Shown: positions 8,525-16,940, counted from the stretch's first letter. The stretch is 46,240 nucleotides of DNA from a bacterium (GCA_004563195.1 SFTJ01000016.1:1-46240), one strand, 5' to 3'. The notes: generated by a model not told the origin, from the letters alone. Numbers and translations: made by a program.

Positions 8525-9892
8525 TTACTTATCGCCTTTCACCACTTCGCGGCAACTGTTGCTGCAGTCGCTGCATTGGTGTAGCTGGCCACAGAAGCGT
8601 TTTTCCACCAAGCGCTGCAATCGATTCTTGAGCGACTCCATGCGCACGCTGTCGATTACGTCGCTCATAAAGGCTTGCATGAGCATGGTGCGAGCCTCTT
8701 CTTTGCTGATGCCGCGCGCCTGCATGTAGAATATGGCGTCTTGGTCGAGCTGTCCTATGGCGGTGCCGTGGCTGCACTTCACATCGTCGCAATATATCTC
8801 GAGTTGCGGCTTGGTGTGTATCTTGGCTGTGGCGGTTGCCACCACATTGCGGTTGCTCTGATAGGCTTCTACCTTATTGGCGCCTTCTGCCACCAATATG
8901 CGGCCTGTAAAACCGCCTGTCGACTGATCGTCGAGCACATATTTAAAGAGTTCGTTGCTCTTGCAGTGGCCCACATTATGGCTGATGTGGGTGTAATTGT
9001 CGATTTGCTGTGTACCGCCCTCTATAGCCATGCCGTAGAGGTGTGTTTCGGCGCCTTCGCCGTCTACGCTCACCACAAAGTCGTTGCGGGTGATGCCGTT
9101 GGTGAGGGTAATGCCGTTGAGCAGCACATTTGAGCCCGATGCCTGCTTCACATAGTGTGCTGTGGTGCGTCGGGTCTTTTCGGTCGATTCTTCTATATCG
9201 TAGTAGTCGAAATGTGCATTGGCTTCTGCCACTATTTCCACCACTTGATTCACCAAAAAATTATTTTGGGCGTTCTGCGTATGGTCGCACACGAGCATTT
9301 GTGCCTTGGCGTTCTCGCCTATCACCACCAGCACGCGGCGCACTGCCATTATCGGACCGCCGGCATTCATTATGTTCACCAATTGTATGGGGCGCTCAAG
9401 CACCACATTCTCAGGCACATACACCAACAACCCTTCCTGACCGAGCAGCGTGTTGAGTGCCACGCGCACATCGCTGTGCGGTGCCACACTGCCCAGATAG
9501 CGGTTCAATATCTCGGGATGGCGTTCTGCGGCTTCGCTGAAGGGCTCCACCACCACATCGGCGGGCAGTGAGGGCGACTTGCGCGATGCCTTGAAGATGT
9601 CGTTGAAGAAGAAATACATCCACGTGCTCATATTGGGCACATCGCAGCGAAATGCCTCGGCGGCATCGGCTCCAAGATCCACGCGGTTGATGTTCACTCC
9701 ATAGTCGGGGGCATACATCTCTTCGATGTCGCTCACCTCATAGTTTTCCTCGCCGCGACGGGGCAGATGCCCTTGCTCGAGCACCTCGAGTGCTTCGGCG
9801 CGCAGCGCATTCATCGCTGCCGGGGCGTGCGCCTCGATTGCTTCGCGATGGCTCTTATAGAGGTCGATATATTGTTTCAATGCGTCGTTCAT
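8525..9892 (-). CDS. sufD: Fe-S cluster assembly protein SufD
   Basis: A 455-residue scaffold subunit of the SufBC2D complex. The C-terminal beta-helix shows EGANKVEAYQSNRNVV, PQLEIYCDDVKCSHGTAIGQLD and ISKEEARTMLMQAFMSDVI, all typical of SufB/SufD. His in KCSHGTA corresponds to the conserved SufD histidine involved in cluster building. The N-terminal region has the usual helical lead (ALKQYIDLYKSH) and RRGEENYEVSDIEEMYAPDYG. The C-terminus carries an extra cysteine cluster (CGQLHQCSDCSNSC). It sits 21 nt after sufC. Confidence 0.95.
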   Translation of the reverse strand: MNDALKQYIDLYKSHREAIEAHAPAAMNALRAEALEVLEQGHLPRRGEENYEVSDIEEMYAPDYGVNINRVDLGADAAEAFRCDVPNMSTWMYFFFNDIFKASRKSPSLPADVVVEPFSEAAERHPEILNRYLGSVAPHSDVRVALNTLLGQEGLLVYVPENVVLERPIQLVNIMNAGGPIMAVRRVLVVIGENAKAQMLVCDHTQNAQNNFLVNQVVEIVAEANAHFDYYDIEESTEKTRRTTAHYVKQASGSNVLLNGITLTNGITRNDFVVSVDGEGAETHLYGMAIEGGTQQIDNYTHISHNVGHCKSNELFKYVLDDQSTGGFTGRILVAEGANKVEAYQSNRNVVATATAKIHTKPQLEIYCDDVKCSHGTAIGQLDQDAIFYMQARGISKEEARTMLMQAFMSDVIDSVRMESLKNRLQRLVEKRFCGQLHQCSDCSNSCREVVKGDK

Positions 9893-9913
9893 TGTTTTGT
9901 CCTCCGATGTGCA

Positions 9914-10669
9914 TTATTCGTTATCCACCTGTTGCTTTATCCAGTCGTAGCCTTTCTCTTCGAGTTCGAGTGCCAACTCGGGGCCTGCCGACATCACTAT
10001 GCGGCCCTTATAGAGCACATGCACAAAGTCGGGCTTGATGTAGTCGAGCAATCGCTGGTAGTGGGTAATCACTATGGTGGCATTATTGGCGCTCTTGAGC
10101 TTGTTAACGCCCTCCGATACTATGCGCAGTGCATCTATGTCGAGACCGCTGTCGGTCTCATCGAGTATCGACAGGCGGGGCTCAAGCATTGCCATCTGAT
10201 ATATCTCGTTGCGCTTCTTTTCACCGCCCGAAAAGCCTTCGTTCACCGAGCGCGATGCCAATTTGTTGTCAAGCTGCACCAAGGCGCTCTTCTCGCGCTT
10301 CATCTTCAGAAATTCGCTCGCCGAGATGGGTTCTTGACCGAAATATTTGCGCTTGGCATTGACGGCGGCGTGCATAAAGTTAACCATCGACACACCGGGA
10401 ATCTCCACCGGATACTGAAAACTCAAAAAGAGTCCTTCGTGCGAGCGGTCCTCGGGCGACATTGCCAGCAGGTCCTTGCCGTAGAATTCCACGCTGCCAC
10501 CGGTGACGGTGAAAGCGGGATTGCCTGCCAATACGCTCGACAGGGTGCTCTTGCCCGACCCGTTGGGGCCCATTATTGCATGCACTTCGCCGGGGCGCAC
10601 GGTAAGATTGATGCCTTTCAATATTTCTTTGCCTTCGATATTGGCATGGAGATCTTTTATTACTAACAT
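9914..10669 (-). CDS. sufC: Fe-S cluster assembly ATPase SufC
   Basis: A 251-residue ABC-type ATPase that powers rearrangement of SufB and SufD during cluster formation. Walker A is GPNGSGKST. The signature is FSGGEKKRNEI rather than LSGGQ, which is diagnostic for SufC. Walker B is LSILDETDSGLDIDALR and the H-loop is VITHYQRLL. SLSFQYPVEIPGV is the SufC Q-loop region. Length matches the family (about 250). It lies between sufB and sufD on the same strand. Confidence 0.97.
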   Translation of the reverse strand: MLVIKDLHANIEGKEILKGINLTVRPGEVHAIMGPNGSGKSTLSSVLAGNPAFTVTGGSVEFYGKDLLAMSPEDRSHEGLFLSFQYPVEIPGVSMVNFMHAAVNAKRKYFGQEPISASEFLKMKREKSALVQLDNKLASRSVNEGFSGGEKKRNEIYQMAMLEPRLSILDETDSGLDIDALRIVSEGVNKLKSANNATIVITHYQRLLDYIKPDFVHVLYKGRIVMSAGPELALELEEKGYDWIKQQVDNE

Positions 10670-10729
10670 ATATGTTCGATTATTGTTTTTTATTCGTGGT
10701 TGATTGAAAATAATTATCGGTTTCTCGCC

Positions 10730-12193
10730 TTATCCTATGCTGCCTTCAAGCGACACCGACAGCAGTTTTTGTGCCTCTACGGCAAACTCCATCGGCAACT
10801 TTGCCATCACTTCTTTGGCGTAGCCGTTCACTATCAAGCCCACAGCGTCCTCGGTGGAGATACCGCGCTGATTGCAGTAGAATATCTGCTCTTCATTAAT
10901 CTTCGATGTGGTGGCTTCGTGCTCCACTACCGAGGTCTCGTTTTGGCAGTCGATATAGGGGAAGGTGTGCGCTCCGCAGGTCGAACCCAACAGCAGACTG
11001 TCGCATTGGGTGTAGTTGCGGCAATTGCTTGCTCCGGGCACCACTTTCACTTGTCCGCGATAACTGTTCTGGCTATGTCCTGCCGAGATGCCTTTCGACA
11101 CTATGGTGCTGCGGGTGTTCTTGCCCAAATGTATCATCTTGGTGCCGGTGTCGGCTTGCTGATAATTGTTGGTCAGAGCCACCGAGTAGAATTCGCCCAC
11201 CGAGTTGTCGCCTTTGAGCACGCAGCTGGGGTATTTCCAGGTTATGGCGCTGCCGGTTTCCACTTGGGTCCACGAGAGTTTTGAATAGTCGCCGCGGCAC
11301 AAGCCTCGTTTGGTAACGAAGTTATAGATGCCGCCATTGCCGTCCTTATCGCCGGGATACCAGTTCTGAACGGTGGAATACTTCACTTCAGCGCGGTCTT
11401 CCACTATTATCTCCACTATGGCGGCATGCAGCTGGTTCTCATCGCGCATCGGGGCGGTGCAGCCTTCGAGATACGACACATACGACTCGTCGTCGGCCAC
11501 TATCAGCGTGCGCTCAAACTGGCCTGTTCCGCTGGCATTGATGCGGAAATAGGTGGATAACTCCATAGGGCAACGCACGCCCTTGGGAATGTAGACAAAC
11601 GACCCGTCGCTGAACACTGCCGAATTGAGCGCTGCAAAGAAGTTATCGGTATAGGGCACCACTTTGCCCAAATATTTCTTCACGAGGTCGGGATAATCCT
11701 TCACTGCGTCGCTAAACGAGCAGAAGATGATGCCCATCTCGGCCAAGCGCTCGCGATACATGGTCTTCACGCCCGACGAGTCCATCACGGCATCCACTGC
11801 CATACCGCTCAAGCGCATTTGTTCCTCAAGGGGTATGCCAAGTTTGTCGAATGTCTTCTTTATCTCGGGGTCTATCTCCTTTGCTTCGCCGTCGGCTTTG
11901 GTCTTGGGCGCTGCAAAATAGCTGATGTCTTGATAGTCAATCTCGGGTATGTTGAGATGTGCCCAGCGGGGCATCTTCATTGTCTGCCAGTGGCGAAATG
12001 CCTTCAGTCTGAACTCCAAAAGCCATTCGGGCTCATTGCGATAGCCCGAGATATATCGCACCACATCTTCATTCAGCCCCTTGGGGATGATATGGGTCTC
12101 AACGTCGGTCACAAAGCCATATTTATATTCGCTCTGCGCTGCCTCGTTGATGATATCATTATTCGCCTGTCGTATATTGTTTTCGTTTTCCAT
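10730..12193 (-). CDS. sufB: Fe-S cluster assembly protein SufB
   Basis: A 487-residue core scaffold subunit on which the cluster is built. The N-terminus contains YKYGFVTDVETHIIPKGL and RNEPEWLLEFRLKAF, the usual SufB start. The beta-helix has IPKGVRCPMELSTYFRIN, EGCTAPMRDENQLHAAIVE and, near the C-terminus, GASNCRNYTQCDSLLLGS, which holds the conserved sulfur-accepting cysteine. VEHEATTSKINEEQIFYCNQRGIS follows. It starts the suf block and is 49 nt downstream of the cvpA-like gene's end. Confidence 0.97.
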   Translation of the reverse strand: MENENNIRQANNDIINEAAQSEYKYGFVTDVETHIIPKGLNEDVVRYISGYRNEPEWLLEFRLKAFRHWQTMKMPRWAHLNIPEIDYQDISYFAAPKTKADGEAKEIDPEIKKTFDKLGIPLEEQMRLSGMAVDAVMDSSGVKTMYRERLAEMGIIFCSFSDAVKDYPDLVKKYLGKVVPYTDNFFAALNSAVFSDGSFVYIPKGVRCPMELSTYFRINASGTGQFERTLIVADDESYVSYLEGCTAPMRDENQLHAAIVEIIVEDRAEVKYSTVQNWYPGDKDGNGGIYNFVTKRGLCRGDYSKLSWTQVETGSAITWKYPSCVLKGDNSVGEFYSVALTNNYQQADTGTKMIHLGKNTRSTIVSKGISAGHSQNSYRGQVKVVPGASNCRNYTQCDSLLLGSTCGAHTFPYIDCQNETSVVEHEATTSKINEEQIFYCNQRGISTEDAVGLIVNGYAKEVMAKLPMEFAVEAQKLLSVSLEGSIG

Positions 12194-12242
12194 CTTTTTT
12201 GTTTACAATTTTGTTTTGCGTTGCTTATGCCGGCAAGGGCCT

Positions 12243-12806
12243 TTATATCAGGCTCTTTGCCTCTTCTTCATCGGCTGCCGGTGTGGCATCGCTCGCTATC
12301 GAGTCGCTTGGCAGGTCGCGCTGACCCAATGCCCATGGCACCATATTGAGCGTCATCTCGAATGGCTTATTGTCGAGGGCATGACGGGTGCTGAACACTT
12401 CGCTGTTGGGCGATATCAGCAACCACAGGTTGAGCAATATGCTTAGCCCGAAAAAATATTTAAACACATTGAGTGCCGAGCCGCCTATGCGGTCTAATAT
12501 GCTCAGGTGCAGGGCATCGATGGTGTTCTTCAGGAACATGCCTGCCACTTTCACACTCAGCCACACAAGCACAAACAGCACTATCACTGCCATAGCATGC
12601 GTGGTGACACTCGATATGGGCCATTCCGACGAACTCGGTATAACTTCCTTCAGCACCTCAGTGGCGCTGTCGCCCATCATGTTGCACACAATTATGCCGA
12701 GCACAAAGCCCATTATCGACGACATCTGCTTTATCATTCCGCGCATGTAGCCATACACCACACCCACGCCCAAAAGCAGAAGCATTATTACATCTATTAA
12801 AGTCAT
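12243..12806 (-). CDS. CvpA family membrane protein
   Basis: A 187-residue protein with about four hydrophobic helices (residues 1-20, 27-47, 70-92, 100-125). The first segment, LIDVIMLLLLGVGVVYGYMRGMIKQ, with its small residues and following GF.LG pattern, matches the CvpA/colicin V production family of inner-membrane proteins. The C-terminal 50 residues are hydrophilic and acidic (ATPAADEEEAKSLI). Family members are linked to purine synthesis regulation or stress tolerance in other bacteria; the role here is not known. It heads the suf transcription unit, with a -7 box 25 nt upstream, which is worth noting because it is not a known SUF component. Confidence 0.85.
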   Translation of the reverse strand: MTLIDVIMLLLLGVGVVYGYMRGMIKQMSSIMGFVLGIIVCNMMGDSATEVLKEVIPSSSEWPISSVTTHAMAVIVLFVLVWLSVKVAGMFLKNTIDALHLSILDRIGGSALNVFKYFFGLSILLNLWLLISPNSEVFSTRHALDNKPFEMTLNMVPWALGQRDLPSDSIASDATPAADEEEAKSLI

Positions 12807-12831
12807 TTCTCTGCATTTTTGTTCAATCGTG

Positions 12832-12839
12832 CAAAATTA
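12832..12839 (-). promoter_or_regulatory. -7 box upstream of cvpA-sufBCDS
   Basis: TAATTTTG on the minus strand fits TAnnTTTG, 25 nt upstream of the cvpA-like start. No -33 TTTG lies at 19-20 nt. Confidence 0.45.
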
Positions 12840-13012
12840 CGAAAAAAACGGCACATTATTGTGAATTTCTACCATAGATAACTCTCCTTTGCACAGCCCT
12901 ATCACTTAAAACAACTCTACTTGGTAAATTAGTTATTTATTTAAAATGAAAATTCCGACGATTTTCTCACTCATACTGCCAAGTATTATACCGCCCAGCG
13001 CCATAAAAAAAC

Positions 13013-13130
13013 TGTGAAAATCCGTGCCCAAAATCCGTGAAAATCCGTGGTAAAACCCGCTACAAAAAATTCCGTGAAAATATGTGGTAAATCTTCACCC
13101 CACACCGCCACAAAAAATCCGTGGTAAAAA
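13013..13130. repeat. Degenerate repeat words (TCCGTGAAAATCCGTGGTAAAA type)
   Basis: The gap between the suf promoter and the SRP RNA promoter holds no gene. It carries repeated words CCGTGAAAAT and CCGTGGTAAAA. The 43-nt stretch 13013-13055 aligns without gaps to 24309-24351 with only a few differences, so the same element family appears about 11 kb apart. Confidence 0.75.
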
Positions 13131-13233
13131 AACGCCGCGCATCGAAAAAAATTTTCTTCGCGCTAAATCATTGAACAACTGCACTATAGCACCACACAGG
13201 CGCGCCAAAACATACACAAATGCCGGGCAACAT

Positions 13234-13264
13234 TTTGTGGTTTACAGAAAAATTCCTACCTTTG
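13234..13264 (+). promoter_or_regulatory. Promoter of the SRP RNA / tRNA-Thr unit
   Basis: TTTG (13234-13237), a 19-nt spacer and TACCTTTG (13257-13264) match the Bacteroidota -33/-7 consensus exactly. The predicted RNA 5' end at 13270 lies 6 nt downstream. This is the best promoter in the window. Confidence 0.85.
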
Positions 13265-13269
13265 CAGTG

Positions 13270-13364
13270 GGTAAGTCCTATACGGCCAGCTCCCTGTCAA
13301 TTCCCCCAGGTCTTGACCGAAGCAAGGGTAGCAGGTTGTAGCGGCGCGATGTAGATAGCTTACC
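13270..13364 (+). ncRNA. ffs: Signal recognition particle RNA, small bacterial type (4.5S-like)
   Basis: About 95 nt. The ends pair as GGTAAG (13270-13275) and CTTACC (13359-13364). The apical domain reads CCCCAGGT, a CTTG loop, then ACCGAAGCAAGGG. This gives a GGT/ACC stem closed by a tetraloop, the asymmetric GAAGCA internal loop and an outer CCC/GGG stem, which are the core of SRP helix 8 that binds the Ffh protein. The RNA acts with Ffh and FtsY to target membrane proteins. A consensus promoter ends 5 nt before it, and a tRNA gene starts 5 nt after it. The CTTG loop in place of the more usual GNRA-type loop should be checked with a covariance model. Confidence 0.8.
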
Positions 13365-13369
13365 TACCT

Positions 13370-13443
13370 GCCTCTTTAGCTCAGTTGGCCAGAGCACGTG
13401 ATTTGTAATCTCGGGGTCGTTGGTTCGAATCCGACAAGAGGCT
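13370..13443 (+). tRNA. tRNA-Thr (anticodon TGT)
   Basis: 74 nt. The acceptor stem GCCTCTT/AAGAGGC is perfect, with discriminator T13443 and no encoded CCA. The D arm is GCTC/GAGC. The anticodon loop is TTTGTAA with TGT at 13404-13406. The T arm is GTTGG/CCGAC with loop TTCGAAT. The anticodon stem CGTGA/TCTCG holds a T-T mismatch in the middle, which is unusual. It probably forms one transcript with the SRP RNA 5 nt upstream. Confidence 0.95.
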
Positions 13444-13456
13444 CTCCAAAACAAAT

Positions 13457-13490
13457 AAGCACCGACGCTATGTTGGTGCTTTTTCTTTTT
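13457..13490 (+). terminator. Terminator after tRNA-Thr
   Basis: AAGCACC (13457-13463) pairs with GGTGCTT (13475-13481) around an 11-nt loop and is followed by a T-rich tract. From there to 13608 I see no gene or clear signal. Confidence 0.8.
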
Positions 13491-13608
13491 CCTCCCTGCC
13501 GCTCATGGTAATGTGCCATAGTTTCGTCCTACAAGTCCGACCCCATCGAAATAATCCGCTGCTCCCAAAAGCAGCAACAGCTCCCGCCGCCGAACGCAGC
13601 AATCCTCA

Positions 13609-14280
13609 TCAAAAATCGAGCAACTTTAAATGCGCTCTTGCATATTTCACTCTGTAGCGTTCGAAGTGCCACCATTCGCGCCGATAGGTCTTATAGCCGG
13701 CTTCGGTCATCACGCGGCGCAGCAATCGGCGATTTTTCAGCGCCTCGCGGCTTATCTTTCCTTGCTTCACCAGAGTCTCCTCGGCGGTGATATGCGCCTT
13801 CTCGGTGAAGTCGTCGAAGCCACTGCCCATATCCACAGGTTTGCCGGCATAGGCAAGTCCCACATCCACTGCCACTCCATAGTTATGACAGCCGCCGCGC
13901 TCGGGTCGAGCCACATACTGTGCATCGGAGGTTCCCTTCACTGCATTCCACATGGTTCGCTGCACGCTCCGCGGTCGGGCTGCATCATATATGATTATCG
14001 AATAATTCGAATCTATCTTTTTCAAGGCTTTCTGGGCGGCAACAAGCGACTGCGCGGCATCGGGGTGCAGATACACTCCGGTAAAACTCCCATACATGTT
14101 CTTACCTACGAAATTTCGTGTGCCGGCATAGCGCAAATCCACCACAAAGCTGTCGCACAGGTCGGTCACCTTCACCATGCCTGCCTTTAGCATCAGCACA
14201 TCCCAGTCGGGCAGCGAGCCGCTCATCAGCGTAATCGCCACCGCAAGCATCAGTAGCAGTGTTTTCAGAGTCCGCCGCAT
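13609..14280 (-). CDS. D-Ala-D-Ala dipeptidase of the VanX/DdpX type (peptidase M15D)
   Basis: A 223-residue protein if started at the ATG at 14280, whose first base overlaps the last base of the upstream stop (TGATG); a longer frame to 14331 would overlap the previous gene. Residues 1-20 form a signal peptide or anchor (KTLLLMLAVAITLM). The VanX zinc ligands appear as His132 and Asp139 in GGCHNYGVAVDVGL and His205 in EWWHFE, with Glu202 as catalytic base. Arg102 in YDAARPRSVQ matches the substrate-binding arginine. VanX-type enzymes cut D-alanyl-D-alanine. In a strain with no van cluster nearby, a role in peptidoglycan turnover or D-Ala salvage is more likely than glycopeptide resistance. 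It is the third gene of a three-gene unit. Confidence 0.9.
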   Translation of the reverse strand: MRRTLKTLLLMLAVAITLMSGSLPDWDVLMLKAGMVKVTDLCDSFVVDLRYAGTRNFVGKNMYGSFTGVYLHPDAAQSLVAAQKALKKIDSNYSIIIYDAARPRSVQRTMWNAVKGTSDAQYVARPERGGCHNYGVAVDVGLAYAGKPVDMGSGFDDFTEKAHITAEETLVKQGKISREALKNRRLLRRVMTEAGYKTYRREWWHFERYRVKYARAHLKLLDF

Positions 14281-14789
14281 CACTTTTCTTCTATCACGTC
14301 GGTAGCCACACATTTTTCGCTTCCTCGCCACGGAAGGGGCAAAATATAGCGCTTATACACCACGGTGAGTTTCTTGCCGTGGTTTTGGAGCATCATCATG
14401 CGATACGACAGCGAATCGCTTTCCACTGAGAAGGCAAAGTCGTTTTCTTTGCGCTTTATTGTGTCGGTGATATATTCTTCCGACACCATTTCGGCCTCGA
14501 AGGTCTTGAACACTATGCCGCGGCATTCCACCTTCATCAGGCGTCCGGTGGCATGTGCCTCGCTCACCACAGGATGGTAGAACAGCAGCCACACCGCCAG
14601 TGCCAGCACCACCATTCCCGCTCCGATGATGGCATACACCACATCGCGATATTTGTCGCGCGGACTCAGCACCTCGAGTTCTTCCATCTCGCGGTCTTCG
14701 CGCTCCTCGGCGCTCTCTTCTTGTGGTTCTTCGGCGGGCATTTCTTCTTCGCCGTCGAAATAGTCGTAGTCTAATTTTTTGTCCGACAT
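14280..14789 (-). CDS. Hypothetical single-pass membrane protein
   Basis: 169 residues. The first 45 are very acidic (EEEMPAEEPQEESAEEREDREMEELE) and presumably cytoplasmic. One hydrophobic helix follows at about residues 49-71 (VVYAIIGAGMVVLALAVWLLF). The remaining 100 residues would be periplasmic and include GRLMKVECRGIVFKTFEAEM, a beta-rich pattern. I do not recognise a named family. It lies between the flippase-like gene and the VanX-type gene and overlaps the latter by one base, so a shared envelope role is plausible. Confidence 0.75.
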   Translation of the reverse strand: MSDKKLDYDYFDGEEEMPAEEPQEESAEEREDREMEELEVLSPRDKYRDVVYAIIGAGMVVLALAVWLLFYHPVVSEAHATGRLMKVECRGIVFKTFEAEMVSEEYITDTIKRKENDFAFSVESDSLSYRMMMLQNHGKKLTVVYKRYILPLPWRGSEKCVATDVIEEK

Positions 14790-14833
14790 ATCTTCTTTTT
14801 TCCTCCTTTTAGTCTATCAGAAACTCTATTTTC

Positions 14834-14869
14834 CCCGCCCTATGCGGGTCTATCGGGGCTATCAGCCCC
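14834..14869. repeat. Two adjacent mini-hairpins downstream of the flippase-like gene
   Basis: CCCGC/GCGGG (14834-14848, 5-nt loop) and GGGGCT-ATC-AGCCCC (14855-14869, three-base loop) sit side by side in the 94-nt gap. The second resembles the three-base-loop hairpins at 22.4 and 25 kb. Confidence 0.7.
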
Positions 14870-14883
14870 ATGAAAATTGGTCA

Positions 14884-15903
14884 TTACTTTGCTTGCGACG
14901 CTTGCTTTGCCAAACGGCGTCGGTCCACTTCCATCATCACAAAGGCATATATGCCGAGCACTATCAGCAGCACGGTCTGTATGCCCCACACGAGCATCGC
15001 AAAGCCCGATGCATTGGGGTCGAGTTGCTGCGAACCTATTGTGCCCACACCGTATATCGACAAGCCTATTATTATTGCCATATGCCATGCTCCGAGTCCG
15101 CCATTGGTGGGTACGCCCATGCCTATACTGCTCAGCGTAAAGAGCACAAGCACCGGCACAAGCCCGAGATGCTCGGTGAAATCGAACGCAAAGGTAGCAA
15201 AATAGAGTTGGAAGTAATAGCATCCCCATATACACACTGTGTAGAAGAGAAACATCCACTTGCCTTCCATCTTGCCTATGGCTGCAAATCCGTTCCACAG
15301 GTTCAGCACCATGCCGCGCACTTTCAGCACCAGCTTATTCTCGGTTTTTACCGTCAGCAATGCTGCCACCATAGCCACTGCCACTGCTCCGCCTGCCCAT
15401 AGCCACGGATTAGTCACAAGGCCCATCACGGCTTGCTGCATGCTGTCGCCCAAGCACTGATAGATGGCATCTTTGGCAAGAACCAGCGCCAAGAGCGTGA
15501 TGGCAAGCACCGTAAAGGTGTCGCTCAAGCGGTCGGCTACCATCGATCCCAGCACTTGCGTAAACGAGGCTTTCTCTCTATTGGCTATATACCCGCAGCG
15601 CCACACTTCGCCGGCGCGCGGAAACACCAAATTCACTGCATAGGTGCCGAATATCGAGTTGACGAGCGCACTCAGCGGTGCATTCACCCCTATTGCTCGC
15701 AGTTGCAGTTGCCAGCGCATGGCGCGAAATATGTGGCTGAACGTGGATATCACTATCACGATGCCAAACCACCAGAAATTGGCGGTCTTCATCACGCGAC
15801 CCATCTCCGCCACATCTACGTTCATCATCAAAAACCATATCAGGCCGCCTCCTATCAGCAACGGCACTCCGTACTTCAGTAGTCCTTGCAATATTTTATT
15901 CAT
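14884..15903 (-). CDS. Lysylphosphatidylglycerol synthase TM / flippase-like membrane protein (UPF0104)
   Basis: A 339-residue inner-membrane protein with about eight hydrophobic helices. The segments FSHIFRAMRWQLQLRAIG, SIFGTYAVNLVFPRAGEVWRCGYIANREKASFTQVLGSMVADRLSD and IGMGVPTNGGLGAWH mark the LPG_synthase_TM (UPF0104) family, which includes the membrane part of MprF and many stand-alone flippase-like proteins. There is no catalytic lysyl-transfer domain. The polar residues in PRAGEVWR and the DR motif in VADRLSD are conserved in the family. The substrate may be a lipid or isoprenoid; this is unknown. It is the first gene of a unit with the 169-residue protein and the VanX-type peptidase. 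Confidence 0.9.
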   Translation of the reverse strand: MNKILQGLLKYGVPLLIGGGLIWFLMMNVDVAEMGRVMKTANFWWFGIVIVISTFSHIFRAMRWQLQLRAIGVNAPLSALVNSIFGTYAVNLVFPRAGEVWRCGYIANREKASFTQVLGSMVADRLSDTFTVLAITLLALVLAKDAIYQCLGDSMQQAVMGLVTNPWLWAGGAVAVAMVAALLTVKTENKLVLKVRGMVLNLWNGFAAIGKMEGKWMFLFYTVCIWGCYYFQLYFATFAFDFTEHLGLVPVLVLFTLSSIGMGVPTNGGLGAWHMAIIIGLSIYGVGTIGSQQLDPNASGFAMLVWGIQTVLLIVLGIYAFVMMEVDRRRLAKQASQAK

Positions 15904-16018
15904 TTCTCTCTGTTTTGGTAGGTGCTTAACTATAGTTATTTTGCGCGCCTCAAGCTCTTGTAGCCGCTTTTTTTGACTTTTGTTGCTCGTGGCGCTTTCA
16001 TATTATGCCAAGTTGCAT

Positions 16019-16042
16019 TATCTTTGCATAACTGCAAATATA
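16019..16042. promoter_or_regulatory. Face-to-face -7 boxes between the flippase-like gene and rsmA
   Basis: Plus strand TATCTTTG (16019-16026) points to rsmA, with a TTTC -33 variant at 15996-15999 exactly 19 nt upstream. Minus strand TATATTTG (16035-16042) points to the flippase-like gene. Together they form an inverted repeat, TTTGCA-TAAC-TGCAAA, so each promoter fires across the other. Confidence 0.55.
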
Positions 16043-16115
16043 CGCCTTTTTATTTGTTTGTGCGTCGTTTGCCGTACTTTTTTACGTTTTCATCACCTAT
16101 TTTTCTTATTCTTTT

Positions 16116-16901
16116 ATGCAGCAAGTTAAAGCAAAAAAAGCCCTGGGCCAACACTTCCTCACCGACCTCTCTATCGCCAACCGTATAGCCGACACGCTCG
16201 ACCTTTACAAGGGTATGCCGGTTCTCGAAATTGGTCCCGGCATGGGCGTTCTTACGCAATTCTTGATGCAAAAAGGTCACGACTTGAAGGTGGTGGAACT
16301 CGATGGCGAATCGGTCGATTATCTTAACGCCAATTTCCCCGCTCTCGCCGGTAATATCATCGCCGACGACTTCCTGAAACTCAACCTCGGCGACATTTAC
16401 GCCGATGCCAAATTTTGCATCATCGGAAACTATCCTTACAACATCTCGTCGCAGATTTTCTTCAAGGTGCTCGACTATAAAGACCAGGTGGTGTGCTGCA
16501 GCGGTATGCTGCAACGCGAGGTGGCACAGCGTCTCGCCGCCGGTCCGGGCTCCAAAACCTATGGCATACTCTCGGTGCTCTTGCAAGCGTGGTACGACAT
16601 CGAATATCTTTTCACTGTCGACGAAAATGTGTTCAACCCGCCGCCTAAGGTGAAATCGGGCGTTATTCGCATGGTGCGAAACAAGGTCACCGACCTCGGC
16701 TGCAACGAGCGCCTGTTCAAAACCGTGGTCAAAACCGCCTTCGGCCAACGCCGAAAAATGCTCCGCGGCTCGCTCAAAGGCATGTTCCCTAAGGACCACC
16801 CGGCTCTCAAAGACTCTTTCTTCACCAAACGCCCCGAACAACTCTCCGTGGCTGAATTTATAGCCCTCACCAATATCATCGACCAAGCAAACAACCAATA
16901 A
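16116..16901 (+). CDS. rsmA: 16S rRNA dimethyladenosine transferase RsmA (KsgA)
   Basis: A 261-residue SAM-dependent enzyme that dimethylates two adjacent adenines near the 3' end of 16S rRNA during small-subunit maturation. The start KKALGQHFLTD (8-18) and the SAM site VLEIGPGMGVLTQFL are characteristic. The catalytic NYPYNISSQ matches the NLPYxIS motif with Tyr in place of Leu. The C-terminal part has FNPPPKVKSGVIRM and the RKMLRGSLK stretch. Length is typical. It is a single gene ended by a strong hairpin. Confidence 0.97.
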   Translation: MQQVKAKKALGQHFLTDLSIANRIADTLDLYKGMPVLEIGPGMGVLTQFLMQKGHDLKVVELDGESVDYLNANFPALAGNIIADDFLKLNLGDIYADAKFCIIGNYPYNISSQIFFKVLDYKDQVVCCSGMLQREVAQRLAAGPGSKTYGILSVLLQAWYDIEYLFTVDENVFNPPPKVKSGVIRMVRNKVTDLGCNERLFKTVVKTAFGQRRKMLRGSLKGMFPKDHPALKDSFFTKRPEQLSVAEFIALTNIIDQANNQ

Positions 16902-16940
16902 TCACCTAAAAAACCTCTCCCTACCCTCTATGAAGATAAA

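Noticed and set aside
13084..13341. 85-residue frame over the SRP RNA promoter
   Set aside because: It overlaps a consensus promoter and a structured RNA and encodes nothing recognisable.
13609..14280. Vancomycin resistance gene
   Set aside because: The VanX-like motifs are real, but no VanH/VanA ligase or VanRS regulators are nearby, so resistance is not supported.
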